From contig CALIWR010000017.1 of the NCBI GenBank assembly GCA_938046585.1, positions 1 through 47,525 on the forward strand: a stretch of DNA of 47,525 nucleotides. The letters are read 5' to 3'. Positions 17,292 through 26,260 of the stretch are shown piece after piece. The notes beneath the pieces were generated by a model. The model was not told where the DNA came from, did no database searches, and saw nothing but the letters and a program-made list of their open reading frames with translations. The translations under genes were made by a program, and so were the position numbers. This DNA is from an uncultured Propionibacteriaceae bacterium. Its GTDB lineage: Bacteria > Actinomycetota > Actinomycetes > Propionibacteriales > Propionibacteriaceae. Every line of letters begins with the position of its first letter. The first letter of the stretch is position 1.

Positions 17292-17972
17292 TCAGTCCTG
17301 GTCGGCCTGGGCTTGGTGCCGGCGGGTCGCGGTCGTCGCGTAGAAATCCACCAGTTCGCTGGTAGGTACCGGGTTCTTGGCGGTCTGGGAGAGGTCCCGG
17401 CCTTCCTCGCTGAAAGGCGGCGGGTACGAGGCGATCGACATCCCCAGCGGCAGGTTGGCGAGGTCATTCTCCCAACCCGGCCACCGCAACGAGGCGAAGA
17501 CCTCACCGAGTTGCCCGCCGACGGCGGCCTGGACGAAGGCCGGGTAGCCGCCGCCCAGCCCATCCCAGGCCAGCGAGTCAGGGCCGAAATAGCAGACGGC
17601 CCCGGCCCCGATCCCCAGGCCGCCCTGGTCGACAGCGAACTGGCCGCCCAGAACGTCGTAGCCGACCACCAGATGCCCCGGGGTAGTGTCGGCGGACGGG
17701 TCCAGCGCGTTAGCGTCGGCGATGCTCGGCAGGTCCGAGCCGGAGCCGCAGCCCAGGATCCGGAACCAGCCATGATCAGCGAGGATCCCGCCGGCGTGCA
17801 GCACAACCGCCCCCATCATCGAATCGGAGGTGACCTGGAGCCGCAGCAGGGTGTCGAAGGACTGGCCCGAGTTCGCTTCCAGGACTTGGTTGATCGGCCT
17901 GCTGATGAGCAGCGCGGCCAACTGGGCCCACGTCGTGGAGTCCTTGACGATCAACTCATCCAGGGTACGCAT
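17292..17972 (-). CDS. DUF2625 family protein
   Basis: The product is 226 aa from the ATG at 17972 (MRTLDELIVKDSTTWAQL). The pattern matches my memory of DUF2625: an N-terminal RTLDEL helix, then LQVTSDSMMGAVVLHAGGILADHGWFRILG, GHLVVGYDVLGGQFAVDQGG, YFGPDSLAWDGLGGGYPAFV and LRWPGWENDLANLP. The family is cytosolic and its function unknown. A CAGACT -10-like box lies 6 nt upstream of the ATG, fitting a leaderless start, so I reject the longer open frame that reaches 18074 inside the neighbouring gene. The gene is convergent with cydDC. Confidence 0.85.
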   Translation of the reverse strand: MRTLDELIVKDSTTWAQLAALLISRPINQVLEANSGQSFDTLLRLQVTSDSMMGAVVLHAGGILADHGWFRILGCGSGSDLPSIADANALDPSADTTPGHLVVGYDVLGGQFAVDQGGLGIGAGAVCYFGPDSLAWDGLGGGYPAFVQAAVGGQLGEVFASLRWPGWENDLANLPLGMSIASYPPPFSEEGRDLSQTAKNPVPTSELVDFYATTATRRHQAQADQD

Positions 17973-18066
17973 AGGTCGAGTCTGACATGCCCGGGCGACC
18001 GTGGGCCTCGCCCGGTGGCTCTCGCGGCTGCCGCGTACGGCCAGTGCCTGGCCGGCGCCCCGGCGC

Positions 18067-20070
18067 TCAGGCACCGCGGCGCCGTAGCCAGATGATCACC
18101 AGCGCGGCTCCCCCGAGCACAGCGGCCACGGCCAGACTGACCTGCCACAGGGCCACCGTGGCGCCGGTATCCGCCAGCCGAGGGGCCGGGGTCACGGTCG
18201 GCGCAGGCGGGGCCGGGTTCGGCGTCCGATCCGGTACCGGGGCTGGCGTCGGCGTTAGGGTCGGCGTCGGGGTTGGGGCTGGCGTCGGCGGATCCTGCAC
18301 CGTCACTTCGACGCTGGTGTCGTTGTCGGTGGCCGTAGCGTCGGTGTCCGTGCCCGGCGCCGGCGGGGCCCCGAGCGGCACCGTCTCGACGCGGTCACCG
18401 GCCGCCGGCCGTACGTAGGCGACGTTACGGACCTTGCCCAGGGCGGTGGCCCGGGTGGTCACCGTCACTGCCGGGCCGGTAGCCCCGCCGGCTAGCGGCG
18501 CCTGCGCCGTACAGGTGGTGCCCGTACAGGAGTAGCCGGCCCCGCTCATCGACACCAGTTCCAGCCCGTCCGGCAGCACCTCGGTCACGGACCAGCCCGC
18601 CGCGGCCGCGGTGTTGCCGGTATTGCGAGGGGTCAGGGTCCAGGTGAGGTTCGAGCCGCGCTGGTACGGGCCGGAGGCGGCCGTCTTGGTCAGCGCCAGG
18701 TTCATGGTCTCGGCAATTCCGACTGCCCAGTAGTCGTTGCTGGCCGAAACCGACTTGTTGCCCCGGGCGGAGACTGTGGCCCGGTCCTGGTGCAAGCCGA
18801 TCACCCCGGTCAGGTTCCCGGTACACGTGAAGGACGCCCCCGAGGCCAGCGGCCCGGCCCAGGTAGTGCCCCGCGCCGGGCCGCCGGCGGGGGTGAAGTC
18901 GCAGGACAGGTCAGCCATGGTGCCCCGGCCCGAGACCAGCGCATCACCGACCGTGATGTCACGCAGGCTGGTGGTACCGGTATTGCGGACCGTCAGCACC
19001 ATTCGGGTCTGCCCGGTCGGCAGGGTGGCCGCGTCGGCCTGGGTGTCAGCCGCGTTCCCGGCCTGGTCGGCCTTGGTGATCTGGATGAAGTCGCCATTGG
19101 TGATCCCCGCGGTCCAGACCGAGGTGACCGTCGGGCTGAACTGCTGGGCCTGCCCGCCTACCGACATGGTGGCGGTGTTGCGGTACGTCACCCCGCCCTG
19201 GACGGAAGGCTGGGTAGCGGAGGCGGTCAGGAACACTTCGAGGCTCTCGTTGGCGGCCAGCGATGAGGTGTCGACTTCCATCCGCAGCCCGGTCGGGGTG
19301 CAGGCGTAGCTGGTGATCAGGGCCTTCACCGTCGGGTCCTGCCAGCCGTTGCGGATCTGGCGGGTGCCGTTGACGTAGCGGATTACCCGCAGGTTGCTGA
19401 AGTCCCCCATGGTGGTGCATGCCCAGCGCCAGTTGTTGCCGGCCGGGTCGTCGATGCTCACCCGCGAGCCCGGGTTGATTTTGGTCTGGAAACGCCAGGT
19501 CAGGCAGTTCGCCGCGTTCGTCCGGCATTCGTCGTTGGCCACGTTGAACCAGCCGTTCTTCCCCGACACCCGGGGCGGGATGATGGTGGCCGGCTTCACC
19601 ACCAGGGTGCCCGCGGTGATCCGCTGCGTGCCGTTGACCACGTACGTCAGGGGGTAGCTGCCTGCTGCCCGGTTGCCGCTGGTGCCGCTGAAGGAGGCGG
19701 CCAGGCACAGGTTGTTCTGCGCAGCGCCTTCCGGGGTGAGGGTGAAGGTGGCCACGGCGGGGCTGCCGCTGATCGCCACCCGGTAGGCGAGCACCCCGGA
19801 CGCGGTCCGGATCTCTAATCCCGCCGGCCAGTCACCCAGCGCCGCCGGCAGCCCCAGGGTGAAGGTGTCGCCGGCCTGGGCCTCATTGGGGGTGCACAAG
19901 TTCACGGTGGTGGTCACCGCCTCGTACCACCCGGCCGTGACCTCGGTCGGGTTGACGGTGATGGCGACATTCGTCACCGCGATCGGGGCCGCGTACGCCC
20001 GGGGCGGGGTCGAAAGCAACCCCAGCACCAGCACCACCGCCACCCAGACTGACAACCACCGGCTCGTCAT
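18067..20070 (-). CDS. Secreted DUF11-type surface protein with LADTG anchor
   Basis: The product is 667 aa. A signal peptide (SVWVAVVLVLGLLSTPPRAYA) leads into an adhesin-like N-terminal region of about 300 residues, then two DUF11-like beta-sandwich repeats. The second is clearest: LALTKTAASGPYQRGSNLTW, then VTEVLPDGLELVSMSGAGYS. A Pro/Thr-rich wall-spanning stretch follows, then LADTG at 632-636, a hydrophobic helix and LRRRGA. LAxTG motifs are the known preference of class E sortases in high-GC Gram-positives, so covalent wall anchoring is likely. The start has AGGAG 7 nt upstream. The neighbour at 20236 shares the DUF11 repeats and is a paralogue or partner. No sortase gene lies in the window. 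The binding partner is unknown. Confidence 0.85.
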   Translation of the reverse strand: MTSRWLSVWVAVVLVLGLLSTPPRAYAAPIAVTNVAITVNPTEVTAGWYEAVTTTVNLCTPNEAQAGDTFTLGLPAALGDWPAGLEIRTASGVLAYRVAISGSPAVATFTLTPEGAAQNNLCLAASFSGTSGNRAAGSYPLTYVVNGTQRITAGTLVVKPATIIPPRVSGKNGWFNVANDECRTNAANCLTWRFQTKINPGSRVSIDDPAGNNWRWACTTMGDFSNLRVIRYVNGTRQIRNGWQDPTVKALITSYACTPTGLRMEVDTSSLAANESLEVFLTASATQPSVQGGVTYRNTATMSVGGQAQQFSPTVTSVWTAGITNGDFIQITKADQAGNAADTQADAATLPTGQTRMVLTVRNTGTTSLRDITVGDALVSGRGTMADLSCDFTPAGGPARGTTWAGPLASGASFTCTGNLTGVIGLHQDRATVSARGNKSVSASNDYWAVGIAETMNLALTKTAASGPYQRGSNLTWTLTPRNTGNTAAAAGWSVTEVLPDGLELVSMSGAGYSCTGTTCTAQAPLAGGATGPAVTVTTRATALGKVRNVAYVRPAAGDRVETVPLGAPPAPGTDTDATATDNDTSVEVTVQDPPTPAPTPTPTLTPTPAPVPDRTPNPAPPAPTVTPAPRLADTGATVALWQVSLAVAAVLGGAALVIIWLRRRGA

Positions 20071-20235
20071 CGGATCACTCCTGCCATTTCGTCACGTCGC
20101 ATCCCGTAAGATCCTGAGGACCATTCAAGCAACCCGCTGCCACTAGCGCAAACGCAGGTGACTTTCCGTCAGAACGGTTTCCTGGCTGGGCCTGGTGGTC
20201 GACCTTGCCGCGGCAGCGGAGGCCCGTAGGGTCGC

Positions 20236-23200
20236 TCATCGGCCGCGGCGGCCGGCGACCAGCCGGACCCCGACCAGCAGGCTCAACAGCCCCACCGCCG
20301 CCGGCCACCAGGCCAGGTCGGCCCCGGTATTCGGCATCGGGCCCGGCCTGGTCGGCGCCGGCTTGACTGTCGGCTGTTCCGACGCCGGCTGGGTGGCCGT
20401 CATCACGGCCGCAGCGTCATTGTCGGAAGCGGTCGCGTCCGGGTCAGAGCCCGGGGTCGCATCCCACGGGATGCTCTCGGGGACATCCGCGGCGGCCGGC
20501 GCCAGGTACGCCAGATTCCGCAGCTTCCCGGCGGCGGTCACCCGGGCAACCACCGTCATCACCGGGCCGTCGGCCCCCGGCGGCAGCGGCGCCGAGGCGG
20601 TACAGGTAGTGCCCGTACAGGCGTAGCCGGCCCCGGACATCGACACCAGCTGCAACCCGGGCGGCAGCACCTCGGTCACCGACCAGCCAGCCAGGGCGGC
20701 GGTCGGGCCCTCATTACGCGGCGCCAGCGTGTACCTCACCTGGGCGCCGAGACCCGCCGACGCGGTGTCGGTGGTCTTGCGTAGCACCAGGTTGTACGAC
20801 ACCAGCCCGGCGTCCAGGCCCGTGACGTCGGGACGGTCGGCCGCGTTGGCGCCGGCCGCTGGCGCCGTCACCTGGGCCTCGCCGGTGTCGGGCGCCGGGT
20901 CCGAATCGGCCGCGTCATCGCCGGCATCAGCCGTGGTCAACCAGGCCCCGGCCGGCCTGGCGAAGCGCAGCCCGTACCCCCCACCCGGGGTCAGATCGAC
21001 AAAGTGATAGTGGCCGTTACGGTCTGTCACGGTACGGGCCAGCTCGGCGCCCGCCCCGTCCAGCAAGCTCACCGGCACCCCGGCCACCGGGGCCTCACCG
21101 GCGCCCCGCAGGCCGTTACGGTCAGCGTCCCACCAGACCCGGCCGCCGATACTCACCCGCGAGACCGCAGTCACCACGGCGCTCGCATCGTTGTCGGTCG
21201 GGGTCGCGTTGGTGTCGGCTCCCGGCCGCGGCGCGGTGCCCAGCGGCACCGACTCGGACTGATCGGTGGGCGCCGGCGTTAGGTACGCCACGTTCCGCAG
21301 CGCGCCCACCGCCCGTAGCCGGGCCGTGACGGTGATCACCGGCCCGTCGGCGCGGGCCGCCAGCCTTGCCTGCGCGGTACAGGTCAGCCCGGCGCAGTCG
21401 TAGCCGGCGCCAGACATCGACACCAGCTCCAGCCCGTCCGCCAGCACCTCGGTCACCGACCAGCCGGCCAGCGCATCCGACGGGCCGGCATTGTGCGGGG
21501 TCAGCGTCCAGGTCACGACCGAGCTGGTCTGCGGGGTGGAGCCGACCAGGTACGGCCCGGTGGAGGTGGCCGCCATGGTCAAGGTCAGGTTGGTCGAGAC
21601 CAGCCCGGCGTCGATCGACGGGTCATCTGGGCGCTCTGGCCGGTTCGTCCCGGATGCCGGGGCCGTTACCGGGGCCCGCCCGGTCGCCGGGTCAGGGTCG
21701 GAATCGACCCGCCGGTCCGATCCGGCCCCCGCCGTGGTGAAGATGTTCCCGGCCGGGGCCACGAAGTCCACCAGGTACCTGGCGGCGGGCGTCAGGTCCG
21801 TGAAGTGGTACGAGCCGTCGGCGCCCGATCTCGTGGTCTGCAGTTCGGCCCCGTTGGCGTCCAGCAGCCGTACCGTCACCTGCGGTACGGGCGCCGCAGG
21901 CACGTCGTCTCGGATCCCGTTGCGGTTGGTGTCGTACCAGACCCGGCCCCCGACCGACACCAGCGACGACACGGTGACGGTCGCGTCGGCGTCGTTGTCG
22001 GTGGGGGTGGTCGCGGTGTCGGTGCCGGCTGGCGGGATCACCAGCGGCACCGCTTCACCTGCGGCATCGTCCGCGCCGGGTGCCACGTACGCCACGTTGC
22101 GGACCGTCCCGACGATTCCCGGGTTTACCTTCCCGGTGACCGTGATCGGCGCCGCATCGGCCCCGGCCGGCAGCGCGGCCGCGGCCGTACAGGTGGTGCC
22201 GGCGCAGGTGTAGCCGGGGCCCGTCATCTGGACCAGGCTGATCCCGGCCGGCGGCACCTCGGTCACCGTCCACCCCGCCAGGGCGGGCGCCGGGCCGGTA
22301 TTGCGGGGGGTCAGGGAGAAGGTCACGGTGGAGCCCGGGTAGAACGGGCCGGGCGCGGTAAGGGTCTTTGTCAGTTGCAGGTTGTACTGCACCAGCCCGG
22401 CGTCCAGGCCGGGGTTGTCGGTGAGATTCGGCCCGGTCTGGTTCGCGCCGGCTGCCGGGGCGGTGAAGGAGATCTCGCCGCGTTCGTCGGCGTCCGAGTC
22501 GGTAGCGTCGGTGGGGTCGTTGGAGGCGTCACCGCCGGCGTTACGGGTGGTGAAGGCGTACCCGCTGGGCGGGGTCACTGTGATCGTGGCCGGTTGCCCG
22601 GCCGAGACCCCGTCGAACCAGTAGTAGCCGTTGGCGTCGGTGGTGGTGGTCCGGACGCCGTCGACGCTGGTCAACTGTACGGTCACGTTCGCCAGCCCTG
22701 GCTCGGTGATGTCTTGCAGCCCGTTGCGGTTGTCGTCACGCCAGACCCGGTCCCCGACCGAAACCGGCGCTGACAGTGAAACCCGGGCCTGGGCGTCGTT
22801 GTTGGTCGGCGTGGCGTCGGTGTCGGTGGTGGTGTCCGGGACCGCTAGCGGGTTCCGTTCGGCGATGTCGCCGGCCGCCGGGGACACGTACGCCACGTTG
22901 TGCAGCGAGACCGCCGAGACCGCCGGGTCCACGGTGGTGGTTACCGTGACCGGATCGCTGGTCGCGCCCGGGCCGAGAGCCGCCAGCGCCTCGCAGATGA
23001 CGCCGTTGCAGCGGAAGCCGGCGCCTTCCATGGAGACCAGGCGCAGCCCCGCCGGCAGGATTTCGGTGATCGACCAGCCGGCGGCCGCCGGGACGTTGCC
23101 GCTGTTGGTCGCGGCCAGCCGGAAGACCACCCGGTCGCCGAGACGGCGTGGCCCGGGCGCGACGATGGTCTTGGTCAGGGCCAGGTCGGTCGCCGCGGCC

Positions 23201-23670
23201 GGGCCGGTCGCCCAGTAGTCGTTGCTGGCGCTGACTGGTGTCTGGCCGACCGCGGTCACGGTGGCCCGGTCTTGGTGGGTGCCGAAGACCCCGGACAGGG
23301 TCGCGGTACAGCTGAAGCCGGTGTTCGGCTGGAGGGGCCCGTCCCAGCTGGTGCCGGTGGCGGGGCCGCCGACACCGGAGAAGTCACAGGTCAGGCCGCT
23401 GACGGTGCCTGATCCCGACACCACGGCGTCGGTGACTTCGATCGTGGTCAGCGCGGTGGTGCCGCTGTTGCGTACGGTGAACCGGAGCCGGGTCGAGCCG
23501 CTGGGCAGATTGACCGCGGTAGCCCGGGTGTCGCCGGCGTGGCCGTCGATGTCGTCCTTGGCGATCGTGAGGGCGTCGCCGGTGTCGGCCCCGGCTGTGG
23601 GTGTTGTCAGGGGAGACACCAGCAGCGCCACCGCCAGCAGCATCCCGAGCGACCTGACCTTGCGTCTCAT
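20236..23670 (-). CDS. Large surface protein with SdrD-B and DUF11 repeats, MPNTG anchor
   Basis: The product is 1144 aa: signal peptide (LLAVALLVSPLTTPTAGA), then DUF11-like domains alternating with three SdrD-B/Cna-B-like domains. The latter are recognised by VGDRVWRDDNRNGLQD, VGGRVWYDTNRNGIRDD and IGGRVWWDADRNGLRGAGE, each followed by a YxFxDLTPG-like strand and an acidic Asp-rich loop that probably binds calcium. The C-terminus has a short linker, MPNTG at about 1112-1116, a hydrophobic helix and RRGR. The Leu of LPxTG is replaced by Met, unlike the LADTG of the downstream neighbour. GGGAG precedes the ATG. It is a rod-like cell-surface protein, probably adhesive. It lies 165 bp upstream of the 667-aa gene on the same strand. 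Confidence 0.88.
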   Translation of the reverse strand: MRRKVRSLGMLLAVALLVSPLTTPTAGADTGDALTIAKDDIDGHAGDTRATAVNLPSGSTRLRFTVRNSGTTALTTIEVTDAVVSGSGTVSGLTCDFSGVGGPATGTSWDGPLQPNTGFSCTATLSGVFGTHQDRATVTAVGQTPVSASNDYWATGPAAATDLALTKTIVAPGPRRLGDRVVFRLAATNSGNVPAAAGWSITEILPAGLRLVSMEGAGFRCNGVICEALAALGPGATSDPVTVTTTVDPAVSAVSLHNVAYVSPAAGDIAERNPLAVPDTTTDTDATPTNNDAQARVSLSAPVSVGDRVWRDDNRNGLQDITEPGLANVTVQLTSVDGVRTTTTDANGYYWFDGVSAGQPATITVTPPSGYAFTTRNAGGDASNDPTDATDSDADERGEISFTAPAAGANQTGPNLTDNPGLDAGLVQYNLQLTKTLTAPGPFYPGSTVTFSLTPRNTGPAPALAGWTVTEVPPAGISLVQMTGPGYTCAGTTCTAAAALPAGADAAPITVTGKVNPGIVGTVRNVAYVAPGADDAAGEAVPLVIPPAGTDTATTPTDNDADATVTVSSLVSVGGRVWYDTNRNGIRDDVPAAPVPQVTVRLLDANGAELQTTRSGADGSYHFTDLTPAARYLVDFVAPAGNIFTTAGAGSDRRVDSDPDPATGRAPVTAPASGTNRPERPDDPSIDAGLVSTNLTLTMAATSTGPYLVGSTPQTSSVVTWTLTPHNAGPSDALAGWSVTEVLADGLELVSMSGAGYDCAGLTCTAQARLAARADGPVITVTARLRAVGALRNVAYLTPAPTDQSESVPLGTAPRPGADTNATPTDNDASAVVTAVSRVSIGGRVWWDADRNGLRGAGEAPVAGVPVSLLDGAGAELARTVTDRNGHYHFVDLTPGGGYGLRFARPAGAWLTTADAGDDAADSDPAPDTGEAQVTAPAAGANAADRPDVTGLDAGLVSYNLVLRKTTDTASAGLGAQVRYTLAPRNEGPTAALAGWSVTEVLPPGLQLVSMSGAGYACTGTTCTASAPLPPGADGPVMTVVARVTAAGKLRNLAYLAPAAADVPESIPWDATPGSDPDATASDNDAAAVMTATQPASEQPTVKPAPTRPGPMPNTGADLAWWPAAVGLLSLLVGVRLVAGRRGR

Positions 23671-23840
23671 ACCTGACTCCCACCACGACGCAGTACGGGC
23701 ACTATGAACAACAGCTCATTAGCCCACGGTGTCCCGCCGTACGCGAGCCAGATGAGCCTGTTCTCATGGAGGGCATCGGGTCAGGACGGTCGGCCCTCGG
23801 CGGTTGCCCAGCGGAACCCCCGGCCTTCACGACTGCCGCC

Positions 23841-23846
23841 TATCCT
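23841..23846 (+). promoter_or_regulatory. -10 box of birA, leaderless geometry
   Basis: TATCCT ends 6 nt before the ATG at 23853. This decides between several in-frame GTG/ATG starts (23847, 23850, 23853, 23856). Confidence 0.45.
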
Positions 23847-23852
23847 GTGGTG

Positions 23853-24620
23853 ATGGTGTCGGATCGAGTGTTCTCGGTATCGGCGGATCTGCCTCAGGGA
23901 TGGAGTCTGCGGTGGGTGAGCGAGGTGGACTCCACCAACCGAGAATTGCAACGGATGGCCCGCAGGGGTTGTGCTGCTGGGACGGTACTGGGCACCGACC
24001 GTCAGACCGCGGGACGCGGACGCCTCGGTCGGACGTGGACATCGCTCGGTCTGGGGAGTCTCACCTTCTCAGTCCTTCTGCAACCTCACCAGCCTCAGCT
24101 ACGATGGCACGAGGCGACATTGGTCGCCGGTATCGCTGTGTCCGATGCCCTACGCCAGACTGGTGCGAACCTGACGCTGAAGTGGCCCAACGATGTGATC
24201 GCAGCAGATACCGGTGAGAAGTGCGCCGGGATCCTCTCAGAGAAGGTGATCACACCAACCGGTGCTGCGTTGGTCGTCGGCATCGGGATCAATGTCACCG
24301 ACAGCCCTGATCTCTCAAACCGCCCAGCCACGTCGATCGTGGCAGCCGGAGGGTCGACTACCCGAAACGAGACTCTGGCTCGGGTCCTGACGGAATTGAG
24401 GCACTGGTTCCAGGTATGGGAATCGGACGTGAACATCCAGGACGCATACCGGAAACGCTGCAGCACACTCGGTTTGCAGGTACGGGTGGAAACCCACTCT
24501 GAAACCCTGGCCGGGACCACGATGGGGATTGATCCACAGGGCGGCCTCATTCTCGAGGTCAACGATCGCTGCACCATTGTCCGACTGGCAGACGTCACGC
24601 ACCTGCGACCGCGCAGCTAG
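23853..24620 (+). CDS. birA: Biotin--[acetyl-CoA-carboxylase] ligase
   Basis: The enzyme activates biotin with ATP and attaches it to the carrier lysine of biotin-dependent carboxylases, in the cytosol. The product is 255 aa. Motifs in order are VDSTNRELQRMA, GTDRQTAGRGRLGRTW (biotinyl-AMP loop, residues 48-62), LKWPNDV (109-115) and KCAGILSE, with a small SH3-like C-terminal domain (GTTMGIDPQGGLILE). There is no N-terminal DNA-binding domain, so this is a class I, non-repressor ligase. The frame is open upstream to 23766, but the leaderless promoter supports 23853. Its TAG stop overlaps the stop of the convergent lipoprotein gene within CTAG at 24617-24620. Confidence 0.93.
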   Translation: MVSDRVFSVSADLPQGWSLRWVSEVDSTNRELQRMARRGCAAGTVLGTDRQTAGRGRLGRTWTSLGLGSLTFSVLLQPHQPQLRWHEATLVAGIAVSDALRQTGANLTLKWPNDVIAADTGEKCAGILSEKVITPTGAALVVGIGINVTDSPDLSNRPATSIVAAGGSTTRNETLARVLTELRHWFQVWESDVNIQDAYRKRCSTLGLQVRVETHSETLAGTTMGIDPQGGLILEVNDRCTIVRLADVTHLRPRS

Positions 24621-25114
24621 CCCGGCATCATATCCATCAACTCGTTCGCTACCTCAGCGACTTGGCTGATCTCAGTGGACTTTTCGCCACCTTCCACCTT
24701 CATATACCCGGACCGATAGCTCGCAACGCACATGATATTAAAAGGAAGTCGCAGGCAGGAGAACCTGCCGAGTCTCGTCGGGGTTCCATGAGCCTCTTTC
24801 ATGGCTTTCAGCAGAACCGATGAGGAAAGCTCCCCGCTATGCATCTCGACAGTCACCGATGACGGATTACGGAGGACACTACTCCTGTATATTGCCAGAG
24901 TGTAGTAGCCGCCATTCGGCACTGGCGACGGGATAGCCCTGCCACCATCCTGATCATAGGTCAGGACCTTCTCTGGGAGCGTCCACCGATCAACCTCTCT
25001 ATAGGCAGTCGTCTGGTATGCCTTTGGCGTCGGATTCTGCACCGGACAGGTACAGCAACCCCCGAGCATCATCAGTGCCGCCAGTGCAGCGACCGGCCTA
25101 CCCCTGCTTTTCAT
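24617..25114 (-). CDS. Putative lipoprotein, last gene of an ESX-like operon
   Basis: The product is 165 aa from the ATG at 25114. The N-terminus is a lipoprotein signal: MKSRGRP, then LAALMMLGGC with the lipobox Cys at about residue 20. The rest is a small globular domain I do not recognise (YYTLAIYRSSVLRNPSSVTV, then RFSCLRLPFNIMCVASY). GGAG 6 nt before the ATG supports this start; a longer frame reaches 25228 but lies wholly within the upstream gene. The 17-nt overlap with the 273-aa gene suggests tight coupling. In many toxin modules the last gene encodes an immunity protein, and membrane-anchored lipoprotein immunity is known, but that role here is inference. Composition is AT-richer than the flanks. 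Confidence 0.75.
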   Translation of the reverse strand: MKSRGRPVAALAALMMLGGCCTCPVQNPTPKAYQTTAYREVDRWTLPEKVLTYDQDGGRAIPSPVPNGGYYTLAIYRSSVLRNPSSVTVEMHSGELSSSVLLKAMKEAHGTPTRLGRFSCLRLPFNIMCVASYRSGYMKVEGGEKSTEISQVAEVANELMDMMPG

Positions 25115-25919
25115 CCCAGCTCCGTTTTCCCGGCATGCTTTCGGAGATATTAGGGATCCTCGGCCAGCCAGTACCCCCCAACTCGTAGCCGGTGTTCGCA
25201 GATCTGGAGAGTTCTTTTGCTGAGGCAAGCGATTCGACGCAGAGTTTGCCGTACTCCTTGGTGACAGATACGAGAATCGAATTGATATTATTCACGACAT
25301 TCTCCAGGCTGAAGATCAGACGGAAGGCGGCCATGAACCCACCAGCACCGATGAACTTCGTCGCTAGTTCGCCGAGCAGTTCGGCCAATTTTCCTATGGA
25401 GTCGACCAGGAATGTGAGTTGCTTCTGTGAGACCTTCTCCAAGATTTTAGAGAGGGATTCGGCCATCTTGATGGAAGCATCGATGGCAGATCGCTGGATC
25501 TGCATAACCGATGTGGCGCTATTCTGATAGCGATCGGCGCCGCTGCCAACCCACCCTACCGGATCACCCCAGCATTCGTTCGACGTCCCAGCAGTGAATT
25601 TGGCCTCTTGGGCCAATCTTCGTTCGATCTTATTGTATCGAGCGGAGGAATCTTCGAGGGCGACCGGCGCCATCGCCCATGGAAGGACGTCACTTTTGAT
25701 GTAATTCTTGACCTTGGTGATGGCATCAATCACGGATCGGAACGTCTTCTCCATCATTTCTCGAGACTCCCGAGTGACGTCAACGCCCATCTTGTCCCGG
25801 ATTACTCCATGCTCGTCTGGGATCGCGAGCGCCTGAAAACAGTGCTCCTTAGCGTTATCCAGATCCTGAGGAATACGATCCAGGATCTCCTTGAACTTCT
25901 CACACCAGTCACCAGACAT
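25098..25919 (-). CDS. Helical protein resembling an ESX/type VII secretion substrate
   Basis: The product is 273 aa, almost wholly helical. A central segment reads WVGSGADRYQNSATSVMQIQ, which resembles the WxG turn of WXG100-type proteins (the family pattern is a helix, W-x-G, then A-x-x-Y). Two amphipathic or hydrophobic helices follow (LTFLVDSIGKLAELLGELA, AFRLIFSLENVVNNINSILV), then a short Pro-containing tail with no recognisable enzyme domain. There is no signal peptide. It overlaps the 113-aa gene by 1 nt (TAATG) and the lipoprotein gene by 17 nt. Composition is roughly half G+C by eye, well below the window, suggesting horizontal transfer. It may be a toxin with an unknown or very short effector region, or a structural ESX partner. 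Confidence 0.7.
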   Translation of the reverse strand: MSGDWCEKFKEILDRIPQDLDNAKEHCFQALAIPDEHGVIRDKMGVDVTRESREMMEKTFRSVIDAITKVKNYIKSDVLPWAMAPVALEDSSARYNKIERRLAQEAKFTAGTSNECWGDPVGWVGSGADRYQNSATSVMQIQRSAIDASIKMAESLSKILEKVSQKQLTFLVDSIGKLAELLGELATKFIGAGGFMAAFRLIFSLENVVNNINSILVSVTKEYGKLCVESLASAKELSRSANTGYELGGTGWPRIPNISESMPGKRSWDEKQG

Positions 25920-26260
25920 TATATTCCCAGCTCCTTATTGACATTCTGAATGATCTCCGCGTTATTCTCGGCCTCGAGGAGGATATAGGTCTTCATCACT
26001 TCCAGAAGCTTCTCCGAGAGCCCATTCAGTTGCCCCGGCGCCTTGCCCACGAAATCGTTGGCCAGGAAATTATGAAACTCAATGTATTCCTTGTAGAGAT
26101 TCGCCAGGTCAGGCCAGGACCAGGTTTCCTCATCATGAGGCGGTGCGTTCTGAAGATCCTGCGCCACGTTCGCCAATTGATGGGCGACCTCAGTCCAGAT
26201 CGCGGCGTGCCTCTGGAAATATTTCGCACAGAAGACGATCCGGTCTAATTCCGCACTCAT
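25919..26260 (-). CDS. Small EspC/WXG100-like helical-hairpin protein
   Basis: The product is 113 aa from the ATG at 26260, which has GGAGGA 7 nt upstream. Two long helices are separated by a turn containing ETWSWPDLANLY. The C-terminal helix carries YILLE, a Y-x-x-x-E pattern like the YxxxD/E export signal of ESX substrates, followed by about 16 more residues. Size, hairpin shape and signal position fit the EspC/WXG100-type small partner that is exported with a larger substrate. It overlaps the upstream gene by 4 nt (ATGA) and the downstream gene by 1 nt. The exact family cannot be fixed without profile searches. Confidence 0.7.
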   Translation of the reverse strand: MSAELDRIVFCAKYFQRHAAIWTEVAHQLANVAQDLQNAPPHDEETWSWPDLANLYKEYIEFHNFLANDFVGKAPGQLNGLSEKLLEVMKTYILLEAENNAEIIQNVNKELGI

